A DNA stretch of 64,000 nucleotides, from contig JBGAWK010000002.1 in assembly GCA_044227665.1 (NCBI GenBank), positions 1 through 64,000 on the forward strand, read 5' to 3'. Below, piece after piece: positions 17,801-27,491 of this stretch. The stretch's first letter is position 1, and the number at the start of each line of letters is the position of its first letter. The position numbers and the translations under genes were made by a program. The notes under the pieces were generated by a model. The model made no database searches. It saw only the letters and a program-made list of their open reading frames with translations, and was not told where the DNA came from. Origin of the DNA: JBGAWK01 sp044227665 (GTDB lineage Bacteria > Bacteroidota > Bacteroidia > Chitinophagales > JADIYW01).

Positions 17801-20071
17801 ATGATTTTTGATTTAGAAATGATTAAGAAGGTTTATGCGGAATTTCCCGCAAAAGTGGATAAGGCTAAATCCCTGTTGAACAGACCTTTGACCTTGGCAG
17901 AAAAAATATTGTTTGCCCATCTCCACGAGTCACAAAATTTGGAAGACTTTCAACGTGGCAAATCTTATGTGGACTTTGCTCCCGACAGAGTAGCTATGCA
18001 AGATGCTACGGCACAGATGGCGCTACTCCAGTTTATGCAGGCAGGACGCAAGAAGGTAGCCGTACCTTCTACAGTACATGCCGACCACCTAATACAAGCC
18101 AAAATTGGCGCAGATAAAGACCTGCAAGATGCTATAAATAAGAATAATGAAGTATATAACTTCTTGTCCTCTGTATCTAATAAGTATGGCATAGGCTTCT
18201 GGAAACCCGGTGCCGGAATTATACATCAGGTAGTTTTGGAAAACTATGCATTCCCGGGTGGTATGATGATAGGTACTGACTCGCATACTGTAAACGCTGG
18301 TGGGCTTGGGATGATAGCCATAGGAGTAGGGGGTGCAGATGCTGTAGATGTAATGGCTGCAATGCCGTGGGAGCTGAAATGGCCCAAATTGATAGGTGTA
18401 AAATTGACTGGCAAATTGAGTGGATGGACATCCCCTAAAGATGTAATACTTAAAGTGGCAGGTATTCTTACCGTTAAAGGCGGTACAGGATGTATAGTAG
18501 AGTATTTTGGTGAAGGTGTAACTGCAATGTCATGTACAGGAAAAGGTACTATCGCCAATATGGGTGCCGAGATAGGTGCTACTACTTCTACCTTTGGCTA
18601 TGATGAAAGCATGTCACGTTACTTAGCAGGTACAGGCAGGGCAGAAGTAGCTAAGTTAGCAGACGAAATCAAATCTTATCTTAATGCGGATTCCGAATGT
18701 TATGAAAATCCTGAGAAATATTTCGATCAGGTGATAGAAATAAATCTTTCTGAATTAGAGCCACATCTGAATGGTCCATTTACTCCTGATTTGGCAACGC
18801 CGATTTCTAAGATGAAAGAAGAAGCTCAAAAAAATGGATGGCCTTTGGAAGTAGAGGTAGGATTAATAGGTTCTTGTACCAATTCATCTTATGAAGATAT
18901 CTCCAGAGCAGCATCTTTGGCAAAGCAAGTAAAAGAAAAAAATCTAAAATCTAAGGCTCAGTTTACGATTACTCCAGGCTCTGAGCAGGTGAGATATACA
19001 ATCGAACGCGATGGCTTCATTAAATTATTTGACGAAATTGGCGCTAATGTTTTTGCCAACGCATGTGGGCCTTGTATAGGACAATGGAGTCGTGAAGGTG
19101 CTGAAAAAGCGGAGAAAAATACTATAGTTCATTCTTTCAACAGAAACTTCGCTAAACGTGCGGATGGAAACCCTAATACTTACGCTTTTGTAGCCTCACC
19201 GGAAATGGTAACTGCGTTGGCAATAGCCGGAAGATTAGATTTCAACCCTATCACGGATACGTTGACAAACGAAAGAGGGGAGCAAGTGAAGTTAGATGAG
19301 CCTACAGGTTTCGAGCTTCCGCCTCATGGGTTTTCGGTAGAAGATGCAGGCTATCAAGCTCCTGCTGAAGATGGTTCAGGTGTAGAAGTAGTTGTGAATC
19401 CATCCTCTGAACGTCTTCAACTACTAGAAGGGTTCAAGCCTTGGGAAGGAACAGACCTATCTGGATTGAAATTGCTGATAAAGGCTAAAGGAAAATGTAC
19501 CACAGACCATATCTCTATGGCAGGACCTTGGCTGAAATATAGAGGACATCTCGACAATATTTCCAATAATATGCTCATTGGTGCAGTGAATGCCTTCAAC
19601 GGCGAAACAAATAATGTATGGTGTCCGGTTTGCAATGAATATAATGAAGTGCCAAAAACAGCTCGAATGATCAAAGCGGAGGGTCTAGGCTCTATAGTAT
19701 TTGGTGATGAGAACTATGGCGAAGGTTCTTCCAGAGAGCATGCAGCCATGGAGCCACGTCATCTGGGTGTACGTGCTGTAGTGGTAAAATCTTTTGCACG
19801 TATTCATGAGACAAACTTGAAAAAGCAAGGTATGCTTGCCCTAACATTTATCAACAAAGAGGATTATGATAAAGTAAGAGAAAAAGATACTATAGATATT
19901 GTAGGATTGACTTCTTTTGCTCCGGGTAAAAATTTGACTATTGTTTTACACCATCAAGATGGTACAAGCGAAGGTTTTGAAGTGGCACACTCTTACAACG
20001 AGCAACAGATAGGTTGGTTCAAAGCAGGTAGTGCACTCAACTTGATTAAGCAGCAAGTGGCCGGGGAGTAA
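17801..20071 (+). CDS. acnA: Aconitate hydratase
   Basis: A 756-residue TCA-cycle enzyme that isomerises citrate to isocitrate through cis-aconitate with a [4Fe-4S] cluster. Cluster ligands are Cys359 (GSCTNSS), Cys422 and Cys425 (ACGPC). The first three domains are followed by the linker and the swivelling fourth domain with [10 protein letters not shown] near residue 645. Size and motif set match the mitochondrial-type aconitase found in Bacteroidota. ATG 17801 is preferred over an in-frame TTG at 17768 because a -7 promoter box overlaps the latter. A strong terminator follows at 20096-20127. The gene-symbol choice between acnA-type names is by convention only. Confidence 0.96.
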   Translation: MIFDLEMIKKVYAEFPAKVDKAKSLLNRPLTLAEKILFAHLHESQNLEDFQRGKSYVDFAPDRVAMQDATAQMALLQFMQAGRKKVAVPSTVHADHLIQAKIGADKDLQDAINKNNEVYNFLSSVSNKYGIGFWKPGAGIIHQVVLENYAFPGGMMIGTDSHTVNAGGLGMIAIGVGGADAVDVMAAMPWELKWPKLIGVKLTGKLSGWTSPKDVILKVAGILTVKGGTGCIVEYFGEGVTAMSCTGKGTIANMGAEIGATTSTFGYDESMSRYLAGTGRAEVAKLADEIKSYLNADSECYENPEKYFDQVIEINLSELEPHLNGPFTPDLATPISKMKEEAQKNGWPLEVEVGLIGSCTNSSYEDISRAASLAKQVKEKNLKSKAQFTITPGSEQVRYTIERDGFIKLFDEIGANVFANACGPCIGQWSREGAEKAEKNTIVHSFNRNFAKRADGNPNTYAFVASPEMVTALAIAGRLDFNPITDTLTNERGEQVKLDEPTGFELPPHGFSVEDAGYQAPAEDGSGVEVVVNPSSERLQLLEGFKPWEGTDLSGLKLLIKAKGKCTTDHISMAGPWLKYRGHLDNISNNMLIGAVNAFNGETNNVWCPVCNEYNEVPKTARMIKAEGLGSIVFGDENYGEGSSREHAAMEPRHLGVRAVVVKSFARIHETNLKKQGMLALTFINKEDYDKVREKDTIDIVGLTSFAPGKNLTIVLHHQDGTSEGFEVAHSYNEQQIGWFKAGSALNLIKQQVAGE

Positions 20072-20095
20072 TTTATTTCCAACATAAAAGTTTCT

Positions 20096-20127
20096 AACAG
20101 CTAAGATTGTCTTAGCTGTTTTTTTTT
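20096..20127 (+). terminator. Rho-independent terminator of aconitase gene
   Basis: A perfect 10-bp stem AACAGCTAAG (20096-20105) with CTTAGCTGTT (20111-20120), loop ATTGT, directly followed by an uninterrupted run of T. It begins 25 bases after the aconitase stop codon and is the clearest terminator in the window. Confidence 0.93.
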
Positions 20128-20194
20128 AAATAATTCAAATTATCCTCTTGAGAGCTTTTGATTTAAATTTATTAAGGTTCTAGAATAACAAAGC

Positions 20195-20731
20195 TTAATG
20201 TGAAAATATTGAGCGAAATTTTCCATCTGAGATCATAATAGTACTGCTATCCACAGTATTGTAAGCAGTACCACTTATAGTCCCTTCAATTTCGCTATAG
20301 CTTACTTTAGTAATATTTACTGTAAAATCACTGCCCACACCTGCACGCCAGATTTTATCATCTCCAATGTATATGCTTTTTTTAAGATACGAAAATGTGA
20401 TATCTGGAGCACCTGAACTTTTAAGGTTATAAGTCCCAGCAGTAATATCTACAGGTATCAATAAGGATATATCTTCTCGGATAGAGGTAGAATTGTTGAT
20501 ACGCACTGCATCTAATACCATAGATACTGAGTTGTAAGCACTAAAACTATAATAATCGTCAGATAAATAATTGCTATTTATAACGCCACTTACTGTACAT
20601 GAAATTCTACATCTACCGGGTAGAAGCTTGCTTTCTAATTCTTTATCTTTTTTACAACCCAACAGTAATAACATGATTATAACAACAGATAAATATTTTT
20701 TGAAATACTTTATATATTTGTACATAATCAA
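20195..20731 (-). CDS. Lipoprotein of unknown function
   Basis: A 178-residue protein with a lipoprotein signal: positively charged start, hydrophobic stretch and the lipobox LLLLGC, acylated Cys near residue 26, followed by KKDKE. The mature part is predicted all-beta (GVINSNYLSDDYYSF, then TYNLKSSG and EGTISGTAYN), a pattern resembling DUF6252-type Bacteroidota lipoproteins. The segment IEGTISGTA before the end is typical of that fold. It is divergent from the MORN/PDZ gene with about 106 bases between them. Its role at the envelope is unknown. Confidence 0.6.
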   Translation of the reverse strand: MIMYKYIKYFKKYLSVVIIMLLLLGCKKDKELESKLLPGRCRISCTVSGVINSNYLSDDYYSFSAYNSVSMVLDAVRINNSTSIREDISLLIPVDITAGTYNLKSSGAPDITFSYLKKSIYIGDDKIWRAGVGSDFTVNITKVSYSEIEGTISGTAYNTVDSSTIMISDGKFRSIFSH

Positions 20732-20741
20732 TGTTTTAATT

Positions 20742-20749
20742 CAAAGATA
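20742..20749 (-). promoter_or_regulatory. -7 box of the 20.2-kb lipoprotein gene
   Basis: TATCTTTG on the minus strand, a perfect TAnnTTTG, 10 bases upstream of the ATG at 20731. The predicted start would leave almost no leader. A weak ATTG 14 bases further upstream is the only -33 candidate. Confidence 0.45.
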
Positions 20750-20837
20750 AAAAAAACTAATTTCAATTACTAAAAGATTTAGGTACAATATTTGAAAATA
20801 TTTTTATATATTTAAAGTTATTCTAATATTTAAATGC

Positions 20838-23171
20838 ATGAAAAAGCTGCTAGTTGTATTTACTTTAATACTTTCTAATTATATATTTTCTCAGGAGTAT
20901 ATTATCAAAGATAAAACTAAGTACTATGTAGCCTCTACCAATTTCGGAGCTGCTCCTCAATACAATCTGATATTGGATAAAGAAGGCTATAAAACAGTAG
21001 CAAAATCCTTAGGTGTTTCCAACGAAGAGGCTAAGAAAATAATTGAAGAATGTAGTGCTAGATACCAGCCTAAGAGTAAACGTGACAATGACTACGGCTA
21101 CATTATGTACAAAATTTGTGAAGTCAAAATCTCTTTAGAATGTAACTACTTCTATGGCGAAAACATGTTTTTGATGTATTTTCCCAATGAGTTGAACACG
21201 CACATGCCGCCAGATAAACTTGCGACAAATGGCAAAGGTTTCTTTCAATTAGAATTTCCCGACAGAGTATCTACGATACCAAACAAAAACGAAACCTATA
21301 AACCTCAGTCTAACAGTAAAAATGATAATTATTCCTTTGGTTTTATATTTAATTCTAAAGGGCAAGATTCTATTGTAATAGAAAAGGTCATTCATTCCAG
21401 CCATGCTAAGACTGCGGGATTGCAGATAGGAGATGTCATAGTTGCAGTAAATGATATTTATATTAGATACTATGATAAGAATAAAGCTTCAGAAATATTT
21501 AAAAATTGTGGATTTTCAAAAAATAATTTTACAATCCTTCGCAACGGCAACGAAGTGAATCTGAGTATTGATAAAGTAAATTCAAATCTACTACAAACAG
21601 TATGTATCAGTGGGAACTGCAATAACGGAGATTGTATATTTGAAAATATTAATGGCTATACCATTCAAGGTAAATGCGTAAATGGTGTCTTGCAAGGGAA
21701 AGTAAAATTTTTCACAAAAGAAGGTGTCGTATTTTACGAAGGAGAAGTGTATAAATACAACGGAGCAGATAATAATTATAAATATAAAGGATTTGGTTTG
21801 GAAAAATATCCGAGCGGAGATAAATATGAAGGACAATTCCAAAACGGATTTCGCGATGGAGAGGGTATATATACCAAAGCAAATGGAGAAATTAATAAAG
21901 GTTTTTGGAAAGAAGGCAAATATTATGATGAGATAGCCAGAGGATTTGATAATGAAAAAATAAAAACTTTTGTATCAACAAAAAAGTATTTATATGAACA
22001 AAAACAGGATTTTCTTACCAATGCAAACCAAGTTACCTTTGAAGAGAAATCAATAGCAGATTTTAAAAAAGATAATGCATTATCTGATGTAGAATTTGAT
22101 AAATTAATGAAATTGTGCGATTTTAAATATAAACCTACTAACCTAAGCACTCCTACAAAACTTAAAAAACTAATCAATGATAATCAAGAGAACTATCCAT
22201 ATACTATATTCTCTATGGGGTATCTAAAAGCAACTGATGGCAACTATTATTCGATATTAAGAATGCCCGAAGACCTCAATAGATGGCTGCCGGAAACCAT
22301 GCGGCCAACTGAAGAATACTCATTAATTGAACTATACTTTTTGGCACCTTATGGCGAAGTTCAAGGTATGAGTTATCTAACATATATTGATCTGAAAAAG
22401 CAACGAGATGCAGCAGAGTTTTGGAAAAAAACAGAAGAAAAAAATGCCGCAGATTTATCAGCTTATTGGAATGAAAAATCAAAAAATGAATATAAGGGCA
22501 TTGCCGTTTATCAATTCAGTTATTGGAATTACAATCAAAGAAGGGAAGACTATGATTACACTTTTGTAAGTGTTTTTGGTCCTCCGGGTCAAGAATTATC
22601 CAGCTCCGATTACATAGCCATGGATAAATTAGCTGGTGCATCAGGCGATAAAATAGCTATGGAGTTTTTTAAGGGCAAAGACGAGAGTTATGCAGAAGAA
22701 TTTGCAGCCAGTAAAACAGGAATACATCGCTTTTCTATTACAAAAAGGTATAATTATTATATGCCACAAAAGAATAATAATTCTACAACTAATACTAACA
22801 ATAATAATCAATTAACCAGTGACCAAATCAAGAAAATTGACCAAGCTATGGAAGATGCTTACGAAAATTTGAATAAATTAACAGATGAATTAGACGACAG
22901 TAAAACATCTGAAAAAATTGAACTACGAAAAAAAATTAATGAAGCTATTTTTTATACAGATGGAGATATCCTTAATGAGCCAACAAAAGTCACCATCATA
23001 AATATTTCTACTTCAGATAAATATTATAACGAAAACAAAAAATTTATTGGAAAAACAGGAACGGTAGAAGGCACCATGCTCCAAAACAGCGACGGAACCT
23101 TCTACGGCATGATAAAAATTGAAGGAGAAAAGACTTCAACAATTTTTTATCAAGTGGAACTAAAATTTTAG
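20838..23171 (+). CDS. Exported MORN/PDZ protein with an internally duplicated domain
   Basis: A 777-residue secreted protein with signal peptide (residues 1-18, cleaved before QEY). A domain at about 52-140 (KSLGVSNEEAKK, then an ECSARYQPK element and a FPNELN segment) recurs at about 405-503 (KDNALSDVEFDK, LCDFKYKPT, MPEDLN), so the protein has a diverged internal duplication. Between the copies lie a PDZ-like domain (about 165-247; AKTAGLQIGDVIVAVND), a cysteine-rich hinge (Cys256, 261, 266, 280) and MORN-type repeats (about 284-360; YEGQFQNGFRDGEG). An Asn-rich linker and a coiled-coil-like region (about 655-715) precede a C-terminal beta domain. No catalytic motif is seen; it is probably an envelope scaffold. 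It lies 169 bases upstream of the four-repeat protein on the same strand. Confidence 0.75.
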   Translation: MKKLLVVFTLILSNYIFSQEYIIKDKTKYYVASTNFGAAPQYNLILDKEGYKTVAKSLGVSNEEAKKIIEECSARYQPKSKRDNDYGYIMYKICEVKISLECNYFYGENMFLMYFPNELNTHMPPDKLATNGKGFFQLEFPDRVSTIPNKNETYKPQSNSKNDNYSFGFIFNSKGQDSIVIEKVIHSSHAKTAGLQIGDVIVAVNDIYIRYYDKNKASEIFKNCGFSKNNFTILRNGNEVNLSIDKVNSNLLQTVCISGNCNNGDCIFENINGYTIQGKCVNGVLQGKVKFFTKEGVVFYEGEVYKYNGADNNYKYKGFGLEKYPSGDKYEGQFQNGFRDGEGIYTKANGEINKGFWKEGKYYDEIARGFDNEKIKTFVSTKKYLYEQKQDFLTNANQVTFEEKSIADFKKDNALSDVEFDKLMKLCDFKYKPTNLSTPTKLKKLINDNQENYPYTIFSMGYLKATDGNYYSILRMPEDLNRWLPETMRPTEEYSLIELYFLAPYGEVQGMSYLTYIDLKKQRDAAEFWKKTEEKNAADLSAYWNEKSKNEYKGIAVYQFSYWNYNQRREDYDYTFVSVFGPPGQELSSSDYIAMDKLAGASGDKIAMEFFKGKDESYAEEFAASKTGIHRFSITKRYNYYMPQKNNNSTTNTNNNNQLTSDQIKKIDQAMEDAYENLNKLTDELDDSKTSEKIELRKKINEAIFYTDGDILNEPTKVTIINISTSDKYYNENKKFIGKTGTVEGTMLQNSDGTFYGMIKIEGEKTSTIFYQVELKF

Positions 23172-23225
23172 AAATTATTATAAGAGATTTTATTTCTCGT
23201 TAACACAAAACAAATATAATTTTAT

Positions 23226-23300
23226 ATGCAAAATACAAAAGAATTACTCCTAATATTACTGCTGTTGCAGCTAAATAAAAGATTAGAAAATAAGCAGTAA
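23226..23300 (+). CDS. Possible 24-residue hydrophobic peptide
   Basis: A short ATG-initiated frame between two larger genes encodes a peptide with charged ends and a central run of leucine and isoleucine (LLLILLLLQL), enough for one membrane helix. It ends at TAA 23298-23300. There is no independent evidence of expression; such frames arise by chance in AT-rich gaps, and it could also be the remnant of a signal peptide. Confidence 0.15.
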   Translation: MQNTKELLLILLLLQLNKRLENKQ

Positions 23301-23340
23301 TTATAAGGCATGAAAAAATATATTTATTCAAAATAAATTA

Positions 23341-25182
23341 ATGAATATGAAAAAAATACATATAACTCTCCTTCTCGTGCTTATTATAAATGCAGTACAA
23401 GCTCAAGACTACAGAAGAGAACTCTCCGCATTAAATAGTTTTCTCAGAACATTCGACAATGGCTTTTTTGGCTATCTTGAAGTTAAAGATGGCTTTATAT
23501 ATACGCGCTTCAAAAGCGGCGGCTTCAATAAATTCAAAATGGAAGATATGCAGGATGCAGTCGTAGAAGATAATAAAGTGATTTTCAGATGTAAAAATGA
23601 CGCCTATTGCCAAACTACAGACTGGAAAGTGAATAGTAACAACTATTCCCACTTCTATGGTGACGAGGCAACCTCTTCGCAGCTCTATGAATTAAAAAAC
23701 CTACTGAATAATTTCAAAAAAGCATATCTCAACGAAGACAAAACTACTGATAGCGATGATGATTTGTTAGAAGAAGATTTTGATGCATTAGCAAAAATCA
23801 TGTNNNNNNNNNNCTCGAGCAATGTAAGCTATCAAACAGAACTAAAGAAATTGAACGATTTCCTCAGAACCTTTGATGATGGTTACTATGGCTATCTCGA
23901 AGTCAAAGATGGCATATTATATGATCGCTTCAAGTCGGGAAAATATACTAAAACATCTATGAGCAAATTAGCCTCTGCACAAGTAGAAACAGAAAAAAGA
24001 AAAATATATATTCCTTGCAAAAATGGCGAATCCTGTGTGTTTTCTACCTATACGGATTCCCATCATAAACAATTGACATTTTCACAGTCCACAGACTTTA
24101 ATACGGCTCAATTAGTGACACTCTTTAATAACTTTATAAATGCATATAATGGTGTAAGTACTTCTAGCACCAAAGAAATAAAATATACAGAATCTTCAGA
24201 ATTTCTTGATGGCGTGAAAACCTCCAATAGCGACAACCTAGACAAGTATAAGTCCAATATTGACATCCTGAATAGCAGTAACACATCCTCTACGAAGACT
24301 GTAAGTAATAATTATGAAACTGCATTGGCTGAGCTGAATGCCTATCTTACTCAATTCGACGGTACACGATACAAAGGCATAGAGATAAAGAATGGAATGA
24401 TTTATAGCAATTATGCAAATGGCAATTATTCCAAAGCGAATATGAGTGATATAGACAGAGCCTATCTCAATACAGAGTATAAATATGTAAAGCTTGCCTG
24501 TAAAAGTGGAAAAGAATGTGTGTATTCTTCTATCACTGGAGGTTATCACGAATATTTCAACTTCCAAACAGCTACAGGCAAAGACCTGAATAAGATGCTT
24601 ACCCTGCTGAATAATTTTGTAGATGCATATTATAATAAGAATTCTAGCACAAGCACTTCTACCTCACCCACCACCCGCACAGATAGAATTACGGAAGCCA
24701 AACAAAGACAAGAGAGCCAGCCCAAAGAAGAAGAAAAAGAATCCATCGATGATTTTTGGGAAGATTTTGCCTATTTTATGGAAGAGGGTGATTCTCCCCA
24801 AGAAGAAACAAAAACTACAACATCTTCAACTAATAGCACCCAGAATTATCAAGAAGCACTAAAGAAATTGAATGATTATTTGCCTACTTTCAATAAAGAA
24901 ACGTATAGAACAATTGAAGTAAAAGATGGGGATGTTTATTTTGCTTTCAATTTTTATAATACAATATATACTTCCAAAATAAGTATAAGTAGCCTAAAAC
25001 AAAATACTATGCTCGTGGATGCATCTACGAATACGGTAAAGATTCAGTGCAAAGGCGAAAGTGATTGTTTTTATTCTACCTACTCAAAAGGGTATGTTGA
25101 TCACTTCCAGTTTTTTACATATAGTGTGAAAGAAATAAAAACTATAAGAAAACTCTTGGAAGATTTTATCAATGCGCTATAG
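23341..25182 (+). CDS. Secreted protein of four tandem copies of an unrecognised Cys-pair domain
   Basis: A 613-residue frame (with four unknown residues from the N gap) and a signal peptide ending ...NAVQAQ near residue 22. The rest is four copies of a domain of about 106-110 residues at 24-129, 164-269, 325-430 and 503-612, joined by Ser/Thr/Asp/Glu-rich linkers. Each copy starts Y-x3-L-x2-LN, has an EVKDG/EIKNG turn, a conserved CK-x4-C pair (Cys84/90, 226/232, 387/393, 570/576), a (V/F)(F/Y)S(T/S) strand and a final LLNNFxxAY helix. Copies 1 and 2 are closest. The family is not recognised. The start could be MNMKK or MKK. True length is uncertain because of the gap at 23804-23813. Confidence 0.75.
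   Translation: MNMKKIHITLLLVLIINAVQAQDYRRELSALNSFLRTFDNGFFGYLEVKDGFIYTRFKSGGFNKFKMEDMQDAVVEDNKVIFRCKNDAYCQTTDWKVNSNNYSHFYGDEATSSQLYELKNLLNNFKKAYLNEDKTTDSDDDLLEEDFDALAKIMXXXXSSNVSYQTELKKLNDFLRTFDDGYYGYLEVKDGILYDRFKSGKYTKTSMSKLASAQVETEKRKIYIPCKNGESCVFSTYTDSHHKQLTFSQSTDFNTAQLVTLFNNFINAYNGVSTSSTKEIKYTESSEFLDGVKTSNSDNLDKYKSNIDILNSSNTSSTKTVSNNYETALAELNAYLTQFDGTRYKGIEIKNGMIYSNYANGNYSKANMSDIDRAYLNTEYKYVKLACKSGKECVYSSITGGYHEYFNFQTATGKDLNKMLTLLNNFVDAYYNKNSSTSTSTSPTTRTDRITEAKQRQESQPKEEEKESIDDFWEDFAYFMEEGDSPQEETKTTTSSTNSTQNYQEALKKLNDYLPTFNKETYRTIEVKDGDVYFAFNFYNTIYTSKISISSLKQNTMLVDASTNTVKIQCKGESDCFYSTYSKGYVDHFQFFTYSVKEIKTIRKLLEDFINAL
23410..25176 (+). repeat. Four tandem protein-coding repeats (about 320-330 bases each)
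   Basis: Units at 23410-23727, 23830-24147, 24313-24630 and 24847-25176 encode the four copies of the Cys-pair domain. They are diverged at DNA level but share the protein pattern throughout. The assembly gap lies in the linker between units 1 and 2, the two most similar copies, where repeat-caused assembly failure would be expected. Confidence 0.8.
23804..23813. other. Assembly gap (ten N)
   Basis: Ten consecutive N within the repeat-protein gene. Ten is a conventional placeholder, so the real length is unknown; the flanking frames happen to stay in register. Additional repeat units could be missing here. Confidence 0.98.
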
Positions 25183-25241
25183 CAAAAGACCTATTTTGAA
25201 TATGCTTACTAACATAATTCTAGCTAAATTCTTAATACATA

Positions 25242-27491
25242 TTATTTTGACCATTTTACGATAAGGGTGCCATAGAAGGTTATAGGCTCTGCGGGAATTA
25301 TGCCGGGTCCAGGGTAGCCTGCTGCTCTTCGTGTGAAATATAGGTTATTGCTGAGGTTGTTTATATTGAATTTTGCACTTATCCATTTGTAGGTGTATCC
25401 GGCACTAAAGTCCATCACATAGTATTTGGGTATGGGGCCTGCGATAGCATTTGCAGTAGGCGTAGGGGCGTTTGTTGCGTCTGTATATTGTCGGGATACC
25501 ACTGTGAGACTGCTGCCTATATTCCATCCTTTATAGTTGTAAGCAATATTTGTCCTATAAATATATTGAGGGGCAAACTCCAGTTTTTTGCCTACAATTG
25601 AAGGTTCTAATGAAGCAGTATATCGTGCATCCAACCACGACACATTATGGCTCCACCGCAGGGACATATCTTTATCAGAAAGTGCCTGAGGCAAGAGTTC
25701 CACCTGTAAAGATAGATCCATGCCCACCGTCCTCGACTGTGCTATATTTGTGCGGTATCGGTAGGGGACTAGTGTAAGCGTGTCTTTGAGGTTCACCTCA
25801 CTGATGCGGTCTTTATAAAGTAGATAGTAGAGGCCTGCATTGTAGGTAAGTCTTTGATTTACGATACCTCTTATGCCTATGTCGGCACTGAAACCGTGTT
25901 CATCCGAAATATTGGGATCTACACGTTGTCCCGGGATGCGGGTTCGAATGTCATTGAAGTTGACGGCACGGTAATTCTGCGAAATATTGCCAAACAACTC
26001 CAATTGTGCCAATGGCTTGTAGCTGGCACCTATACCTGCCAGAAAGATGTGCCTGCTATTGCTGCGCATCTCTTCTATGGTAGTGTCGCGTAGGACGATA
26101 TCATTGAAACGGTAAACTTCCTTGTATTTTCCTTCGGCATTAGTCTGAATGTATTCATAGCGGAATCCTGGCGTGATGTTCCACTTCTTGAAGGCAAAGA
26201 GATGTTCTCCAAATAAAGAAATATTATTGCTTGGAAAGGAATATTGAGAGCCTTCTTGTAGGGTCTCATATTTAGGAGTAAAAATAGGTGTATCGGTGCT
26301 GTCCGAGATGTCTTGTAACTTATATGTTCTGCCGTGATATATTCGCAATCCCACTAGTACAGCAAAGCTGGTTTTGGCCGTAGTCTTATATTTGTATAGC
26401 ATACGGGTTTCATTGCCTATGTTTCTATAAGTATCATTAAAGAGATCTCTCGGTGTACCCAATATATCTACACGCTGTATATTATTCAGGTTGCCAATAG
26501 CATCTCTACCGGCTATGAGTACAAAGGTTTTGTTGTTGAGCTTCACCTTTTCGGTAATTTGGTAGCTTATATGCATAGCCATAAGATTCCAATGCACAAA
26601 GAACCAGTTGCGTGTGCGATAGGATTGCGAAGCATCTGCATAAAATTGTGCATCCGTTAGTCCTCCTGGCTGCTGTGCTAGATAACGCAGTAGCGTATAT
26701 TCTGCCTTAATATCAATTTTATCATTTATATGATATCCCAGTTGTGCGTAGTAGTTATGAGCATCAAATTGTGTATTGGGCCGCCAGCCATTGCCTCGGC
26801 GATATTGGTAGAAAGTATTATAGTAGAATTTTTGCTTAGTGCCGTGGGTACGTATGAAGGTGTTACTGAATCCATAGCTGCCCCCGGACTGTTGAACCTC
26901 TATGTTAAAAGGATGTTCGGCATCAGCATCTTTAAGTTTGAAGTTCATCATGCCGCCAAACTGAGTTCCATATTGTAAAGATGCCGCTCCGCGTACCACC
27001 TCTATCTTCTCTACGGCTTCCATCGGCGGCATATAGTAGGCGTCGGGATAACCCAGCGCATCTGCCGACATGTCGTAGCCATTCTGCCGTAGATTGAAAT
27101 TAGAAGAACGATTAGGGTCTAGTCCTCGTGTGGCAATGTCCAACTGTAGTCCGGAAGCATCACTTTCCCAAATATTCAGGCCTGCAATATTTTGGAAAAT
27201 CTGTCTGCCAGAGTTGCGCGCAATATTGATGGTAAGGTTGTCTAAGCGGATGATGTCGGTCTTTTTTGCGGCATAGATAGCCATATCTTCTATGTTGCGC
27301 ATATAGCCTTTCTCTACATGTATAGCTGTAGGTACATCGGTGATGATAATCTCTGTGAGCGTGTCTGATGCCATCTGTTCTAAGGTATCAGTAGCTTGCC
27401 CTAATACAATAGAATTAGGACAAATGAATATCAGTGTACTGACAAAGGCTATGCCCACCTCTTTTATTGTCAAAATTTTATTCTTTATCAT
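25242..27491 (-). CDS. TonB-dependent outer-membrane receptor, FecA-like
   Basis: A 749-residue receptor with signal peptide and, after a short linker, a plug domain (about 70-195: RQIFQNIAGLNIWESD, RGLDPNRSSNF, VEVVRG-like KIEVVRGAASLQYG). The 22-strand barrel follows, ending with GYPGPGIIPAEP and a terminal aromatic-rich strand, a tail seen in Fe(III)-citrate/siderophore receptors (FecA-like). It takes TonB energy to import a chelated metal. It is the last gene of a four-gene minus-strand operon with DUF4856, imelysin and HTTM proteins and overlaps the HTTM gene by 14 bases. Iron is the likely cargo by context; the chelator is unknown. Confidence 0.9.
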   Translation of the reverse strand: MIKNKILTIKEVGIAFVSTLIFICPNSIVLGQATDTLEQMASDTLTEIIITDVPTAIHVEKGYMRNIEDMAIYAAKKTDIIRLDNLTINIARNSGRQIFQNIAGLNIWESDASGLQLDIATRGLDPNRSSNFNLRQNGYDMSADALGYPDAYYMPPMEAVEKIEVVRGAASLQYGTQFGGMMNFKLKDADAEHPFNIEVQQSGGSYGFSNTFIRTHGTKQKFYYNTFYQYRRGNGWRPNTQFDAHNYYAQLGYHINDKIDIKAEYTLLRYLAQQPGGLTDAQFYADASQSYRTRNWFFVHWNLMAMHISYQITEKVKLNNKTFVLIAGRDAIGNLNNIQRVDILGTPRDLFNDTYRNIGNETRMLYKYKTTAKTSFAVLVGLRIYHGRTYKLQDISDSTDTPIFTPKYETLQEGSQYSFPSNNISLFGEHLFAFKKWNITPGFRYEYIQTNAEGKYKEVYRFNDIVLRDTTIEEMRSNSRHIFLAGIGASYKPLAQLELFGNISQNYRAVNFNDIRTRIPGQRVDPNISDEHGFSADIGIRGIVNQRLTYNAGLYYLLYKDRISEVNLKDTLTLVPYRYRTNIAQSRTVGMDLSLQVELLPQALSDKDMSLRWSHNVSWLDARYTASLEPSIVGKKLEFAPQYIYRTNIAYNYKGWNIGSSLTVVSRQYTDATNAPTPTANAIAGPIPKYYVMDFSAGYTYKWISAKFNINNLSNNLYFTRRAAGYPGPGIIPAEPITFYGTLIVKWSK

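Noticed and set aside
23410..25176. Tandem repeats considered as a CRISPR-like or DNA-level repeat array
   Set aside because: The units are about 320 bases, coding, diverged in DNA and conserved only as protein domains.
25900..25960. GGTTCGAAT-like sequence resembling a tRNA T-arm
   Set aside because: It lies inside the TonB receptor frame and no acceptor or anticodon stems surround it. The same applies to a similar string near 580.
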